64,000 bases of DNA, taken from JBCFBK01 sp038562555 (GTDB taxonomy: Bacteria; Bacteroidota; Bacteroidia; Bacteroidales; Prolixibacteraceae). The stretch spans positions 1-64,000 of the forward strand of contig JBCFBK010000023.1 in assembly GCA_038562555.1 (NCBI GenBank), written 5' to 3'. Position 1 is the first letter of the stretch, and each line of letters starts with the position of its first letter. Shown here in pieces: positions 1 through 8,179 of the stretch. The position numbers were made by a program, and so were the translations under genes. Under the pieces are notes generated by a model. The model saw nothing but the letters and a program-made list of their open reading frames with translations, had not been told where the DNA came from and made no database searches.

Positions 1-1768
1 AAATGGGACCGTAATTTTTGCACGCCTGGTAATCGGCGCCTTCCGGATCGCTGCCAAATGAATTCCAGGCGCTGGGCCGGAACAGCTCCTCTTCCGGAAC
101 ATTGTGCATGCAAACGGGGATCCGAAGCATCGATGCGAGCGTGATCAGGTCGGCCCCGATATGCCCGTACGAAATGGCGCCGTGATTGGCACCCCAGTTA
201 GCCATTACCGAATAAACATCTTTGAACTTACCTGTTCCGGACGTACGCGGAACAAACCAGGTGGTGGGCCAGATCGGGTCGGTGCGCTTGTCCAGTACGG
301 AATGGATCTCCTCGGGCAACTCAACCGTCCAGCCCTCGGCCAGCTGAAGCACCGGTCCCAGTCCCTTGACCAGGTTCACCCGGCACATGGTTACCGGCAT
401 CTGCCCGGCCGTGCGGAACAGGGAAGAAAAGCCTCCGCCCCGCATGTATCCGAGATTTGACGGACACCATTGCGTATTTTCCAGGCATTTCCTTGCTTCC
501 TCCTCTGTGATCTCCCAATATGGCTTCATGACGGGGTTCCCGTCGCGATCACGCTGTTGTGCCGTAGCATCCAGGGTTGTCGATCCGGAGTTGATCAGGT
601 GAATGATCCCCTTTGATGCAAGTCCCGTAAGCTCTTTGCCCGTTACCCGTTTAACGGCTTCGGGGCTCCAGAAGGTGCGGACATCCGAGAACAATTGCGC
701 CGTGTTGGTCAGCAAATGACCGAAGAGCATGGAGACTCCGTTCAGGCTGTCGTTTTCGGTGGCAAAAACATAGGCCTGCCGGATCCCGTTCCAGTCGAAC
801 GAAGAATTCAGCATCGCCTCCATAAAATCGCCGTCCGGGTAATGATCGGTCCACTGCCGCTGTCCCTGGAATCCCGCAGCAATGGCATTGTGTCCTTTTG
901 CTTCTTCACCGAAGCCCAGTTCCTTGAGTTTCGGGTTTCCGTGCATCAGGTCTTTGGCGATGATGGTCATCTTGACCACCATTTCCCATTGTCTGTCTTT
1001 TTCTTCCCGGCTGTATGGCTTTGCGTTAATATCGAATCCCTCCTTACAGTTTTCCTTCACCCAGGCCAGCGCCCTTTTGTATTCGTCCGGATCATAAATT
1101 CCCAGATCAATACGACGGATCATTTCGACCGACTCCACGAATTCAGTCCGCATTCCCAGGTAATCCTGAAAGAAATCGGGATTAACCATCGAGCCGGCAA
1201 TCCCCATGGAGGTGTAGCCAATAGCCAGGTACGATTTGCCTTTCATCTGAGCAACCGCCAGTCCGGCTTTGACAAAGCGAAGTATTTTTTCTTTGACATC
1301 GTCAGGAATGGCTGTATCGCCGGCATCCTGAACGTCGCGTCCGTAAATGCTGAAGGTAGGCAGGCCCTTTTGGGTATAGCCGGCAAGGGCGGCGGCCAGG
1401 TAAACGGCTCCGGGACGTTCCGAGCCGTTAAAGCCCCAGATGGCCTTCGGGATCCAGGGATTCGAATCCATCACTTCCGTGCCGTAACACCAACAGGGGG
1501 TTACGGTGAGCGACACTTCCACGCCTTCGCGTACAAACTGATCGGCACAATAAGCAGCATCGGCAACACCGCCGATCGTGGTGTCTGACACCACGCACTG
1601 CACCTTTTCGCCGGAGGGGAAACGCAGGTGTTCCTCAATTAAGCGCGCTGCGGATCTGGCCATAGCCATGGTCTGCTCTTCGAGCGATTCGCGGACACCG
1701 TTTTCACGGCCATCAATGACGGGGCGGATCCCTACTTTGGGCAATCGCCCTATTAGTCTGTTATTCAT
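1..1768 (-). CDS. fucI: L-fucose / D-arabinose isomerase (FucI), 3' end cut by window edge
   Basis: This gene encodes the ketol-isomerase that converts L-fucose to L-fuculose; the family also converts D-arabinose to D-ribulose, in the cytoplasm with Mn2+. The translation from the ATG at 1768 follows the E. coli FucI sequence almost throughout, beginning MNNRLIGRLPKVGIRPVIDG and ending at KNYGPI on the window edge. About 589 residues are visible against 591 in E. coli, so only the last few codons are missing. The metal-binding Glu (in ATENDSLNG, about residue 335), Asp (in INSGSTTLD, about 360) and His (in GANHGAISYGH, about 527) are all present. It lies downstream of the GH172 gene on the same strand, with a 139-base repeat-like spacer between them. 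The enzyme family is clear; whether the physiological substrate is L-fucose or D-arabinose is not settled by sequence. Confidence 0.96.
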   Translation of the reverse strand, partial: MNNRLIGRLPKVGIRPVIDGRENGVRESLEEQTMAMARSAARLIEEHLRFPSGEKVQCVVSDTTIGGVADAAYCADQFVREGVEVSLTVTPCWCYGTEVMDSNPWIPKAIWGFNGSERPGAVYLAAALAGYTQKGLPTFSIYGRDVQDAGDTAIPDDVKEKILRFVKAGLAVAQMKGKSYLAIGYTSMGIAGSMVNPDFFQDYLGMRTEFVESVEMIRRIDLGIYDPDEYKRALAWVKENCKEGFDINAKPYSREEKDRQWEMVVKMTIIAKDLMHGNPKLKELGFGEEAKGHNAIAAGFQGQRQWTDHYPDGDFMEAMLNSSFDWNGIRQAYVFATENDSLNGVSMLFGHLLTNTAQLFSDVRTFWSPEAVKRVTGKELTGLASKGIIHLINSGSTTLDATAQQRDRDGNPVMKPYWEITEEEARKCLENTQWCPSNLGYMRGGGFSSLFRTAGQMPVTMCRVNLVKGLGPVLQLAEGWTVELPEEIHSVLDKRTDPIWPTTWFVPRTSGTGKFKDVYSVMANWGANHGAISYGHIGADLITLASMLRIPVCMHNVPEEELFRPSAWNSFGSDPEGADYQACKNYGPI

Positions 1769-1802
1769 TTTCTTAATTTAAATGCATTTTTCCTAAATTG
1801 TA

Positions 1803-1906
1803 CAGGAGACCGGACACCGGAAACGGGAGACCGGAGAAGGAAGGCCGGAGAATGAAAAATTCTTCCGGTTTCCCTGTTCCCTGTTCCATCTTGTGTCTTG
1901 TGTCTC
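1803..1906. repeat. Degenerate short direct repeats in fucI-GH172 spacer
   Basis: The spacer holds two low-complexity blocks. 1803-1850 repeats a GGAGACCGG / GGACACCGG / GGAAACGGG motif, and 1869-1906 contains TTCCCTG twice and TTGTGTC twice. The 14-mer CGGAGAATGAAAAA at 1846-1859 recurs at 47146-47159 downstream of another gene, so this is probably a dispersed intergenic repeat family. No hairpin typical of a terminator is evident. Confidence 0.5.
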
Positions 1907-1907
1907 T

Positions 1908-3065
1908 TTAGTTCACTTCCAGTTGTTCCCATTCCGGTAACTGCGGAAATTTGGCATGCGGGTCGGACTGATACCAGAACGCCACTGATGAAATATCAGA
2001 TTGCTGGGGCAAATAACGGCCGCCATGCCGCCATCCCAGATCCTGAATCGTTATTTTCAGGTCTTTTTCAAAGCGCACCGGGTCCATAATGTGCCAACGG
2101 TAAAGACCGAAGCGTTGCTGCGCCTTGTAGCTGCCGTCGGGTCTGATCACCTGGTGCAGGCCGGCATAGGGTGTGCAAAACTCTTTGTACTGCCCGTTCC
2201 GGTCAAAATTGTATGAACCGCAGAAATAATCTTCGGTACCGGTTCCGCAGATAGTCGGGAATTTGCTGTCTCCGTCAATGAAGAACTTGATCTCTCCTTC
2301 GCCCCACCAGCCATTATTATTAACTCCCCAGGCCAGGTAAACGCCCACAAAATGCCCTTTCCCTTTGATATTGTCAACAATAGTGTAATCGGAGGTTGTG
2401 TTGGGGTTTGTTCTCCTGTACTGAGCATGAAAGTAAGCAGCGTCGGCAGGTACATCGGTCAGCGTATAATCGACCTGATAATAAAGCCTCATCTCGTCCT
2501 GATCATTCACGTTTTCCATGGTGATCCGGCATTTTTTGCGAAAAGGCATTGGCCAGTAGCAGTTGAAAGCACTTCCGGGGTTCACGCAAACCGCCAGTGA
2601 AGTCAGGGGAGCATATTCGTTCCAGCCCATGGCAAAGAAGCTTCCAACCGGACATTCAACCGACGGTTCCTTTTCGTCGTCCCAATAGATCCGGATGATG
2701 GAAAACTTCCAGTTGCCCGTTGGGGTCATCCAGATATGCTGAATGGCGCCCGGTCCGTCAATCTCGGCCAGCGTGAAGGTCTGTCCGGGCTTGATAATGA
2801 CAAACGGATTCACTTTCCAGCCTTGTCCCAGGTCACGGGCGGCGTGAGAAGCGTTAGCGGTATTCAAATTATCCTTTTCGGATGGCGTGGCCATTCCGCC
2901 CTTTCCTTTTTCGCCGGTGAAATTTTCCGGACTGATGGAACGGGTCTGTGCATTTGATAACCGGTAGAGGTTACCCATATTCATATCCAGACCATTAAAG
3001 CCGGCTTGCGGAAAGCCCGCCAGCGATAACAAACATGCTGCAACTAAAACAAAAATTCTCTTCAT
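1908..3065 (-). CDS. Secreted GH172 (DUF2961) glycoside hydrolase
   Basis: This gene encodes a 385-residue protein with an N-terminal signal peptide (MKRIFVLVAACLLSLAGFPQ), so it acts in the periplasm or at the cell surface. The rest matches the DUF2961 family, now GH172. The motifs seen include GPGAIQHIWMT, RIYWDDE, the GEGEIKFF segment near residue 255 and GTGTEDYFCGSYNF near 275; the two conserved glutamates in the last two are the expected catalytic pair. Characterised GH172 members act on alpha-D-arabinofuranosides (D-arabinan) or difructose dianhydrides. The gene lies between a LacI-type repressor and fucI, and a LacI-like palindrome lies just upstream at 3084-3099. Co-location with a D-arabinose-capable isomerase favours a D-arabinofuranosidase role, but that is inference. 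Confidence 0.88.
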   Translation of the reverse strand: MKRIFVLVAACLLSLAGFPQAGFNGLDMNMGNLYRLSNAQTRSISPENFTGEKGKGGMATPSEKDNLNTANASHAARDLGQGWKVNPFVIIKPGQTFTLAEIDGPGAIQHIWMTPTGNWKFSIIRIYWDDEKEPSVECPVGSFFAMGWNEYAPLTSLAVCVNPGSAFNCYWPMPFRKKCRITMENVNDQDEMRLYYQVDYTLTDVPADAAYFHAQYRRTNPNTTSDYTIVDNIKGKGHFVGVYLAWGVNNNGWWGEGEIKFFIDGDSKFPTICGTGTEDYFCGSYNFDRNGQYKEFCTPYAGLHQVIRPDGSYKAQQRFGLYRWHIMDPVRFEKDLKITIQDLGWRHGGRYLPQQSDISSVAFWYQSDPHAKFPQLPEWEQLEVN

Positions 3066-3083
3066 GGTTTAACAGATTTATAG

Positions 3084-3099
3084 ATTTAAACGTTTAAGC
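3084..3099. promoter_or_regulatory. LacI-type operator upstream of the GH172-fucI unit
   Basis: The 16-mer ATTTAAACGTTTAAGC contains the perfect palindrome TTAAACGTTTAA centred on a CG step, the layout of LacI/PurR-family operators. Its reverse complement differs at only two positions from the 16-mer at 4178-4193 in front of the repressor gene. It sits about 19 bases upstream of the GH172 start, where a bound repressor would block transcription. Confidence 0.6.
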
Positions 3100-3114
3100 T
3101 AACTTGGAAAAAAA

Positions 3115-4125
3115 TCATCGGCATGAACCCCGCCTGATCAGCTCGTGTTTTAGCTTGACCTGTGCCGCCTTACCGGTCCCTTTAATTTGTTCGAGCAATA
3201 CCCGGACCGACTCCTTCCCCATCTCCTCGAGCGGTTGCTGAATAAAAGTCAGCGGCGGATCAAAAAAATCAAAAGCCTCATTCCCGTCAAAACCGATAAC
3301 CGACAATTCTTCAGGTATGCGGATCTTGTTTTCCCGAATCGCGTATAAACCGGCTATTGACAGCGCATTGGTTGCAAAAAGAATGGCGTCCGTATCTTTA
3401 TTCCTCTTTAGTTCACCCATTATTTTGCCCATCTGCGCACCTACCTGATGGTAATCGATTTCGTGGATGCAAATGTCGTTTTCGTCAATCCCTTTGGCCG
3501 CCATGGCCTCCCGGTAACCACGCATACGCTCCTGCATATGGATGAGCGGCGACTTATAGGCAATCATCTCTATTTTCCGGCATCCCCTGCCAATCAGGTA
3601 AGTAGTCGCTTCGTAAGTTGCCTGATAGTTGTCGAGGATTACGAAATTAGTGGCCAATTCCGGGAAGTACCGGTCGATCAAAATAACCGGCAACTCCTTC
3701 TGCAAGAGGGATTCTACCTGGCGGTTACAGCCTTCAGCCGGAACAATGATAAAACCGTCGACCTGTCGGTTAAGAAGTGTTTCCACCAGCGATTCGGATT
3801 TGGAAGCATTCTCGTCGGAACTGCCGATGATTACCACGTAGTTGTATTTAATCGCTTCATCTTCAATAATACGGGCCAGATGAGCAAAAAACGGATTGGC
3901 AATGTCGGCAACGATCAGGCCAATCGTATTGGTCGAACCTTTCCGGAGACTGCGGGCAATCTGATTAGGCTGATAGTTCAGGTCACGCGCGGCTTCCCGG
4001 ATCCGGGTTACCACCTCCTGTCCGACCCTTTTTTCCTTTTCAAGGCCGTTCAGCACATAGGAAACCAGTGCTGTCGACACGCCCACCTTATTGGCAATAT
4101 CTTTTAATGAAACTTTCTTCGCCAT
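3115..4125 (-). CDS. LacI-family transcriptional repressor (GH172-fucI locus)
   Basis: This gene encodes a 336-residue sugar-responsive regulator. Residues 1-50 form the LacI helix-turn-helix and hinge (VSLKDIANKVGVSTALVSYV, then YQPNQIARSLRKGSTNTIG). The remainder is a periplasmic-binding-protein-like effector domain that ends in the usual VIGFDGNEAFDFFDPPLTFI region. Length and layout are normal for the family. It precedes the GH172 and fucI genes on the same strand. The matching palindromes at 3084-3099 and 4178-4193 suggest that it represses both itself and these genes, with a fucose- or arabinose-derived effector; the effector is not identifiable from sequence. Confidence 0.93.
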   Translation of the reverse strand: MAKKVSLKDIANKVGVSTALVSYVLNGLEKEKRVGQEVVTRIREAARDLNYQPNQIARSLRKGSTNTIGLIVADIANPFFAHLARIIEDEAIKYNYVVIIGSSDENASKSESLVETLLNRQVDGFIIVPAEGCNRQVESLLQKELPVILIDRYFPELATNFVILDNYQATYEATTYLIGRGCRKIEMIAYKSPLIHMQERMRGYREAMAAKGIDENDICIHEIDYHQVGAQMGKIMGELKRNKDTDAILFATNALSIAGLYAIRENKIRIPEELSVIGFDGNEAFDFFDPPLTFIQQPLEEMGKESVRVLLEQIKGTGKAAQVKLKHELIRRGSCR

Positions 4126-4168
4126 TCTTCAAGCTAATTACGTGAAGCTTCCTGCCGGAATGCAAAAA

Positions 4169-4193
4169 CAAAGATATGCTTAATCGTTTAAAC
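4169..4193 (-). promoter_or_regulatory. lacI promoter (-7 box) with overlapping LacI-type operator
   Basis: On the minus strand the sequence TATCTTTG (4169-4176) matches the Bacteroidota -7 consensus TAnnTTTG. Immediately upstream lies the operator-like 16-mer at 4178-4193 (plus strand GCTTAATCGTTTAAAC), inside the promoter, as expected for autorepression. A -33 TTG at the ideal spacing is not clear; the nearest gives 16 bases. Confidence 0.6.
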
Positions 4194-4236
4194 AAACTGA
4201 GTAAGAAAATGTGTTCTATAGCACAAAGGTGAAAAT

Positions 4237-4266
4237 CAGTTACCAGTCGCAGTCGCAGTTACCAGT
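4237..4266. repeat. Short imperfect intergenic repeat (CAGTTACCAGTCG-type)
   Basis: The spacer between the P-ATPase stop and the lacI start contains CAGTTACCAGT twice, flanking a doubled CAGTCG unit. It resembles the other short-period spacer repeats at 1803-1906 and 58088-58113. No coding function is apparent. Confidence 0.4.
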
Positions 4267-4297
4267 ATTACAGACACTTCACCTCTATCAAAAGACT

Positions 4298-6967
4298 TTA
4301 AGAAGGCTGTTTTTTAGAAGATGACCTGACGAACAATTTATAGATTTCGCTTAAGAAAAGAGGAACCAGTCCAAGGATAAGCACCATGATCCAACCGCGC
4401 AGATCCAGCATTTGCAGTTTAAATGCTTCCTGCATAAAAGGAATAGCAATGACGACCAGTTGTAATGCAAGTCCGAGGACAATGGCGCCAAACAAATAGC
4501 GGTTTGAGAAAACGCCGATCGTGAAAATTGATTTTCTGCTGTTCCTTAGAGCAAGTGAATAAAAAAGCTGACATGCAATAATGGTCATAAATGCCAGGGT
4601 ACGGGCATAGGAAACGGCATCTTCCGGCACGTTTTCGTCGAACGGGCTATATCCGTTCTCATGATATCCATACCAGAATGCGGCAAGGGTTACTATCCCG
4701 ATAATGAATCCGCCGGCCATTGTACGCCATCCTGCTCCGTGAGCGAAGAAATTCTCTTTCGGATCGCGGGGCTTATCTTTCATCACATCCGGATCGCCGG
4801 GGTCCATCCCCAGAGCCACAGCGGGCAAAGAATCGGTAAGCAGGTTGATCCAAAGGAGCTGAGTCGCGAGAAAAGGAGCGGCCATACCCAACATGAGGGC
4901 GACAAACATCGAAATGACCTCACCGAGGTTACTCGTCAGCAGGAAAAGGACTGACTTTTTTATATTATTATAAATGTTTCGTCCCTGTTCTATGGCCGAA
5001 ACAATTGTTGCAAAGTTGTCGTCGATCAGGATCATATCCGATGCTCCCTTGGCAACATCTGTGCCTGTGATCCCCATAGCGACGCCGATGTCGGCAGCAT
5101 TGAGTGAGGGCGCATCGTTCACTCCGTCGCCGGTCATCGAAACAATGTTGCCCTGCGCTTTTAGTGCACGCACAATTTTTACCTTATGCTCCGGAGAAAC
5201 CCGCGCGAACACTTTATATCGGCTTATTCCGGCCTTCAGTTCCTCTTCCGGGAGTTCATCCATTTCCTGTCCGGTAATAGCCTGCTCACGATCTTCAGCA
5301 ATGCCCAGTTCCTGAGCAATGGCAAAGGCTGTGTTTTTATGGTCGCCGGTGATCATGATGGGAGTGATTCCTGCGTTTTTAGCCAGTTTAATCGAATCTT
5401 TCACCTCGGCCCGGGGCGGGTCGATCATTCCTACCAACCCGATCAGGATAAGGTCTTTCTCCATTTCTTCCGGTGCGATCTGCTTTTCAACTGGTTTATA
5501 GGCGACGCCGAGGGTTCGCAGGGCTTCGTCTGACATGCGTTCGGTAGCGCGGCCAAACATTTCGCGATGTTCATCCGTAAGCGCGGTGGCTTCTCCGTTA
5601 ACAAGAATGCGTGTTGAAAGCTTCAGCAAGTTATCGATCGCGCCCTTGGTGTAAACAGTCAGCTTACCGTCTTCATCAACCAGCGTCGACATCAGTTTTC
5701 GCTCCGAATCAAAGGCAAATTCGCCCACCCGTTTGGTTTCCTTGTCCAGTTTTTTTCGTTCAATTCCCAGGTCATCACCAAACAGGAGCAAAGCAATTTC
5801 GGTTGGATCGCCGGTACCCTTTCCGCCTTCCCAGGTCGCATCGGAGCAGAGGATCATGGCTTTACTCAAAAAGCGGGTCTGCTCATTCGATTCATTGTCC
5901 TGATCCCGGGCAACATCTGCCTCCTCCCCGATGGTGAAATATTTAACAACAGTCATTTTGTTCTGCGTGAGCGTGCCTGTTTTGTCAGAACACACGATGT
6001 TGACCGAGCCCAGCGTCTCTACCGCCGGTAAGCGCCTGATAATCGCGTTCCGCTTCGACATGGTTGTGACGCCAACCGAAAGCACCACGGCCACAATAGC
6101 GGCCAGTCCCTCAGGTATGGATGCCACAGCCAGCGACACTGACGTCAGAAACATCTCGGCCAGGTCGCGCCCCTGCAGCAAGGATATGATAAATATAAAA
6201 ACGCAGATTCCGATAGCAAGCTTGCCTAACACTTTCCCAAGCTCATTCAGCCTAATCTCAAGGGGCGTCCTGCCCTCCACCTCCCCGTCGATGATGTCGG
6301 CAATTTTACCGACTTCAGTATCCATCCCGGTTCCAATCACCACGCCGGCTCCACGGCCTTTCGAAACCAGGCTGGTCATAAACGCCAGGTTTTCCCGGTC
6401 GCCCAGGGGTGTCTTCTTGTCGAGGATCAGGCCGGCATCTTTCTCGGAGGGGACTGATTCGCCGGTCATGGCCGACTCCTCAACATGAAGGCTGGCTGTT
6501 TCGATCAGCCTGATGTCGGCCGCGATGTAACGCCCGGCGTCCAGGATCAGGATATCTCCCGGCACCAGCTTTTCCGAATCAATTTCGCGCACTTCGCCAT
6601 CCCTGCGCACAAGCGCTTTGGGCGAAGACATTTTCTGAAGCGCTTCAATGGCATTCCCGGCTTTGACTTCCTGAACCACGCCCAGCACGGCATTCAGGAT
6701 GATGACCATCAGGATAATGACCGCATCGATATATTCGCCCATAAAAAGGGTGATAACCACGGCCGCAAACAGGACATAGATCAGCCAGTCTCTGAGCTGC
6801 GCCAGAAACAACTGCAAAATATTTTTACGCTTTTGGGCTTTCAACCTGTTGGGTCCCTTTTCCGCCAGGCGCTTTTCCGCTTCCTGCTCGGTCAATCCTT
6901 TTGCGGGGTCAACCCGAAGCTCTTTTAAGGCTTCTTCCCCGGACATCGTATGCCACATGCCTTCCAT
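4298..6967 (-). CDS. Calcium-translocating P-type ATPase
   Basis: This gene encodes an 889-residue inner-membrane cation pump of the P2A (SERCA/PMCA-like) type, which uses ATP to export Ca2+. An N-terminal cation-ATPase domain is followed by the actuator TGES motif, PEGL in transmembrane segment 4, the phosphorylation site DKTGT near residue 328 and the hinge motif TGDGVNDAP near 614. Transmembrane segment 5 has NLGEV and segment 6 has INLLTDSLPAVALG, matching the Ca2+-coordinating Asn/Glu and Asp positions of SERCA. The C-terminal cation-ATPase membrane domain is complete. Neighbouring sugar genes give no functional link. A 7-bp inverted repeat lies 11 bases upstream of the start codon. The internal ATG at 6958 is an alternative start. 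Confidence 0.93.
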   Translation of the reverse strand: MEGMWHTMSGEEALKELRVDPAKGLTEQEAEKRLAEKGPNRLKAQKRKNILQLFLAQLRDWLIYVLFAAVVITLFMGEYIDAVIILMVIILNAVLGVVQEVKAGNAIEALQKMSSPKALVRRDGEVREIDSEKLVPGDILILDAGRYIAADIRLIETASLHVEESAMTGESVPSEKDAGLILDKKTPLGDRENLAFMTSLVSKGRGAGVVIGTGMDTEVGKIADIIDGEVEGRTPLEIRLNELGKVLGKLAIGICVFIFIISLLQGRDLAEMFLTSVSLAVASIPEGLAAIVAVVLSVGVTTMSKRNAIIRRLPAVETLGSVNIVCSDKTGTLTQNKMTVVKYFTIGEEADVARDQDNESNEQTRFLSKAMILCSDATWEGGKGTGDPTEIALLLFGDDLGIERKKLDKETKRVGEFAFDSERKLMSTLVDEDGKLTVYTKGAIDNLLKLSTRILVNGEATALTDEHREMFGRATERMSDEALRTLGVAYKPVEKQIAPEEMEKDLILIGLVGMIDPPRAEVKDSIKLAKNAGITPIMITGDHKNTAFAIAQELGIAEDREQAITGQEMDELPEEELKAGISRYKVFARVSPEHKVKIVRALKAQGNIVSMTGDGVNDAPSLNAADIGVAMGITGTDVAKGASDMILIDDNFATIVSAIEQGRNIYNNIKKSVLFLLTSNLGEVISMFVALMLGMAAPFLATQLLWINLLTDSLPAVALGMDPGDPDVMKDKPRDPKENFFAHGAGWRTMAGGFIIGIVTLAAFWYGYHENGYSPFDENVPEDAVSYARTLAFMTIIACQLFYSLALRNSRKSIFTIGVFSNRYLFGAIVLGLALQLVVIAIPFMQEAFKLQMLDLRGWIMVLILGLVPLFLSEIYKLFVRSSSKKQPS

Positions 6968-6978
6968 ATTTTTATAGT

Positions 6979-6997
6979 GCTATCTGGTAAAGATAGC
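6979..6997. promoter_or_regulatory. Inverted repeat upstream of the P-ATPase gene
   Basis: The arms GCTATCT and AGATAGC are perfectly complementary around a 5-base centre, directly upstream of the ATPase ATG. It could be an operator or a small 5'-UTR hairpin. Read on the minus strand it also contains TATCTTTA, one mismatch from a -7 box. Confidence 0.35.
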
Positions 6998-7038
6998 TAT
7001 TCTCCGCGATCACCTGATGACTATGCCGGCAGAACCAG

Positions 7039-8043
7039 TTAATTATTGACCAGTCTCATCCCCGGGTCGGTATAACGCGCACCCATTACCTTAATTTCAT
7101 CCGAAAGAGCCGTAATTACTTTTAACTCATCGGCCGTAAGTTTAACCGCCACCGCCGCAGCATTTTCTTCCAGATATTTGATCTTCTTTGTACCGGGGAT
7201 CGGGATGATGTCTTCGCCCTGGTGCAGCAGCCAGGCCAGCGCCAACTGGGCCGGGGTGCAGTTCTTTCTTTTTGCAATTTCCTCCAGCTTGTCGACCAGC
7301 TTTTTATTGTGTTCGAATGTCTCTGCCTGAAAACGGGGCAAGGTGGTCCGGAAATCGTCAGCCGCTTTTGGCACTTCGTTGATGGTGCCAGTAAGCATTC
7401 CCCTTCCCAGCGGACTGTATGGAACAAGTGTAATACCCAGTTCACGGCACACCGGGAGAACTTCTTTTTCAATGTCCCGCGTAAACAGCGAATACTCTGA
7501 CTGCAATGCGCGGATCGGATGAATGGCATGCGCTTTCTTCAACGACTCGGCCGAGGCCTCGGACAATCCCAGGTAGCGGACTTTTCCCTGCTTAATCAAA
7601 TCGGACATCGCATCGACGGTCTCCTCTATGGGAATATTCGGATCGACCCGGTGACTATAGTACAAATCGATGGTTTCCACACCCAGCCGTTTCAGGCTGG
7701 CATCGCAGGCCATTCTGACATACTCGGGCCGTCCGTCAAAATAGGTTTTGTAGGTCTTCATGTCGTTCTGATCAAAACCATCCTCATAGCGAAACCCGAA
7801 TTTGCTGGCCAGAAAAACTTTGTCCCGTTTCGTCCGGAGCACTTTTCCGATCAGCGTCTCGTTATGGCCCTGCCCGTATACATCGGCCGTGTCCCAGAAA
7901 TTGATGCCCAAGTCAAGGGCGTGTTCCAGCGTTTTCAGGGATTCGCGTTCGTCAGGCTTACCATAGGCGAAGCTCATGCCCATGCATCCCAGTCCGATTG
8001 CCGATAATTTTTCATTCGTTTCACCAAGTTTCCTGTATTTCAT
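7039..8043 (-). CDS. Aldo/keto reductase
   Basis: This gene encodes a 334-residue cytoplasmic NADPH-dependent oxidoreductase of the AKR superfamily. The opening (LGCMGMSFAYG) and the catalytic tetrad are visible: Asp and Tyr in NFWDTADVYGQG (about residues 45-51), Lys in LASKFGFR (about 77) and His in YYSHRVDP (about 129). The coenzyme-binding end has PIPGTKKIKYLEENA. It most resembles the YajO/AKR13-like group that reduces small aldehydes and ketones; the substrate cannot be assigned. It appears to be a single-gene unit: a terminator lies upstream, and a TAnnTTTG-type box lies at 8072-8079. Confidence 0.93.
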   Translation of the reverse strand: MKYRKLGETNEKLSAIGLGCMGMSFAYGKPDERESLKTLEHALDLGINFWDTADVYGQGHNETLIGKVLRTKRDKVFLASKFGFRYEDGFDQNDMKTYKTYFDGRPEYVRMACDASLKRLGVETIDLYYSHRVDPNIPIEETVDAMSDLIKQGKVRYLGLSEASAESLKKAHAIHPIRALQSEYSLFTRDIEKEVLPVCRELGITLVPYSPLGRGMLTGTINEVPKAADDFRTTLPRFQAETFEHNKKLVDKLEEIAKRKNCTPAQLALAWLLHQGEDIIPIPGTKKIKYLEENAAAVAVKLTADELKVITALSDEIKVMGARYTDPGMRLVNN

Positions 8044-8071
8044 ACTATTCTGTTTTAATGATGGATATATA

Positions 8072-8079
8072 CAAAGTTA
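8072..8079 (-). promoter_or_regulatory. Candidate -7 box for the aldo/keto reductase gene
   Basis: On the minus strand the sequence is TAACTTTG, a match to TAnnTTTG, 29 bases upstream of the start codon. No clear -33 TTG is seen at 19-21 bases, so the assignment is tentative. Confidence 0.4.
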
Positions 8080-8127
8080 CGGTGGTGAAGCCGGAAATAT
8101 TTTATTTGGCACCGATTAAATTCAAAT

Positions 8128-8158
8128 AAAAAGAGCAGTCGTCGGAACTGCTCTTTTT
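8128..8158 (-). terminator. Rho-independent terminator after the sigma-FecR-SusCD operon
   Basis: The arms AAAAAGAGCAGT and ACTGCTCTTTTT are perfectly complementary around a 7-base loop, leaving a T-run on either strand. It lies 21 bases beyond the stop codon of the last EEP gene of the operon and separates it from the aldo/keto reductase gene. Confidence 0.85.
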
Positions 8159-8179
8159 AGGTGGCACAAATGTAGTTTT

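Noticed and set aside
695..1588. A 297-codon plus-strand open frame across the fucI gene.
   Set aside because: It is the shadow of the well-matched isomerase on the other strand, with no recognisable domain.
3448..4107. A 219-codon plus-strand open frame opposite the first lacI gene.
   Set aside because: The LacI reading has full family motifs; this frame has none and no regulatory signals.
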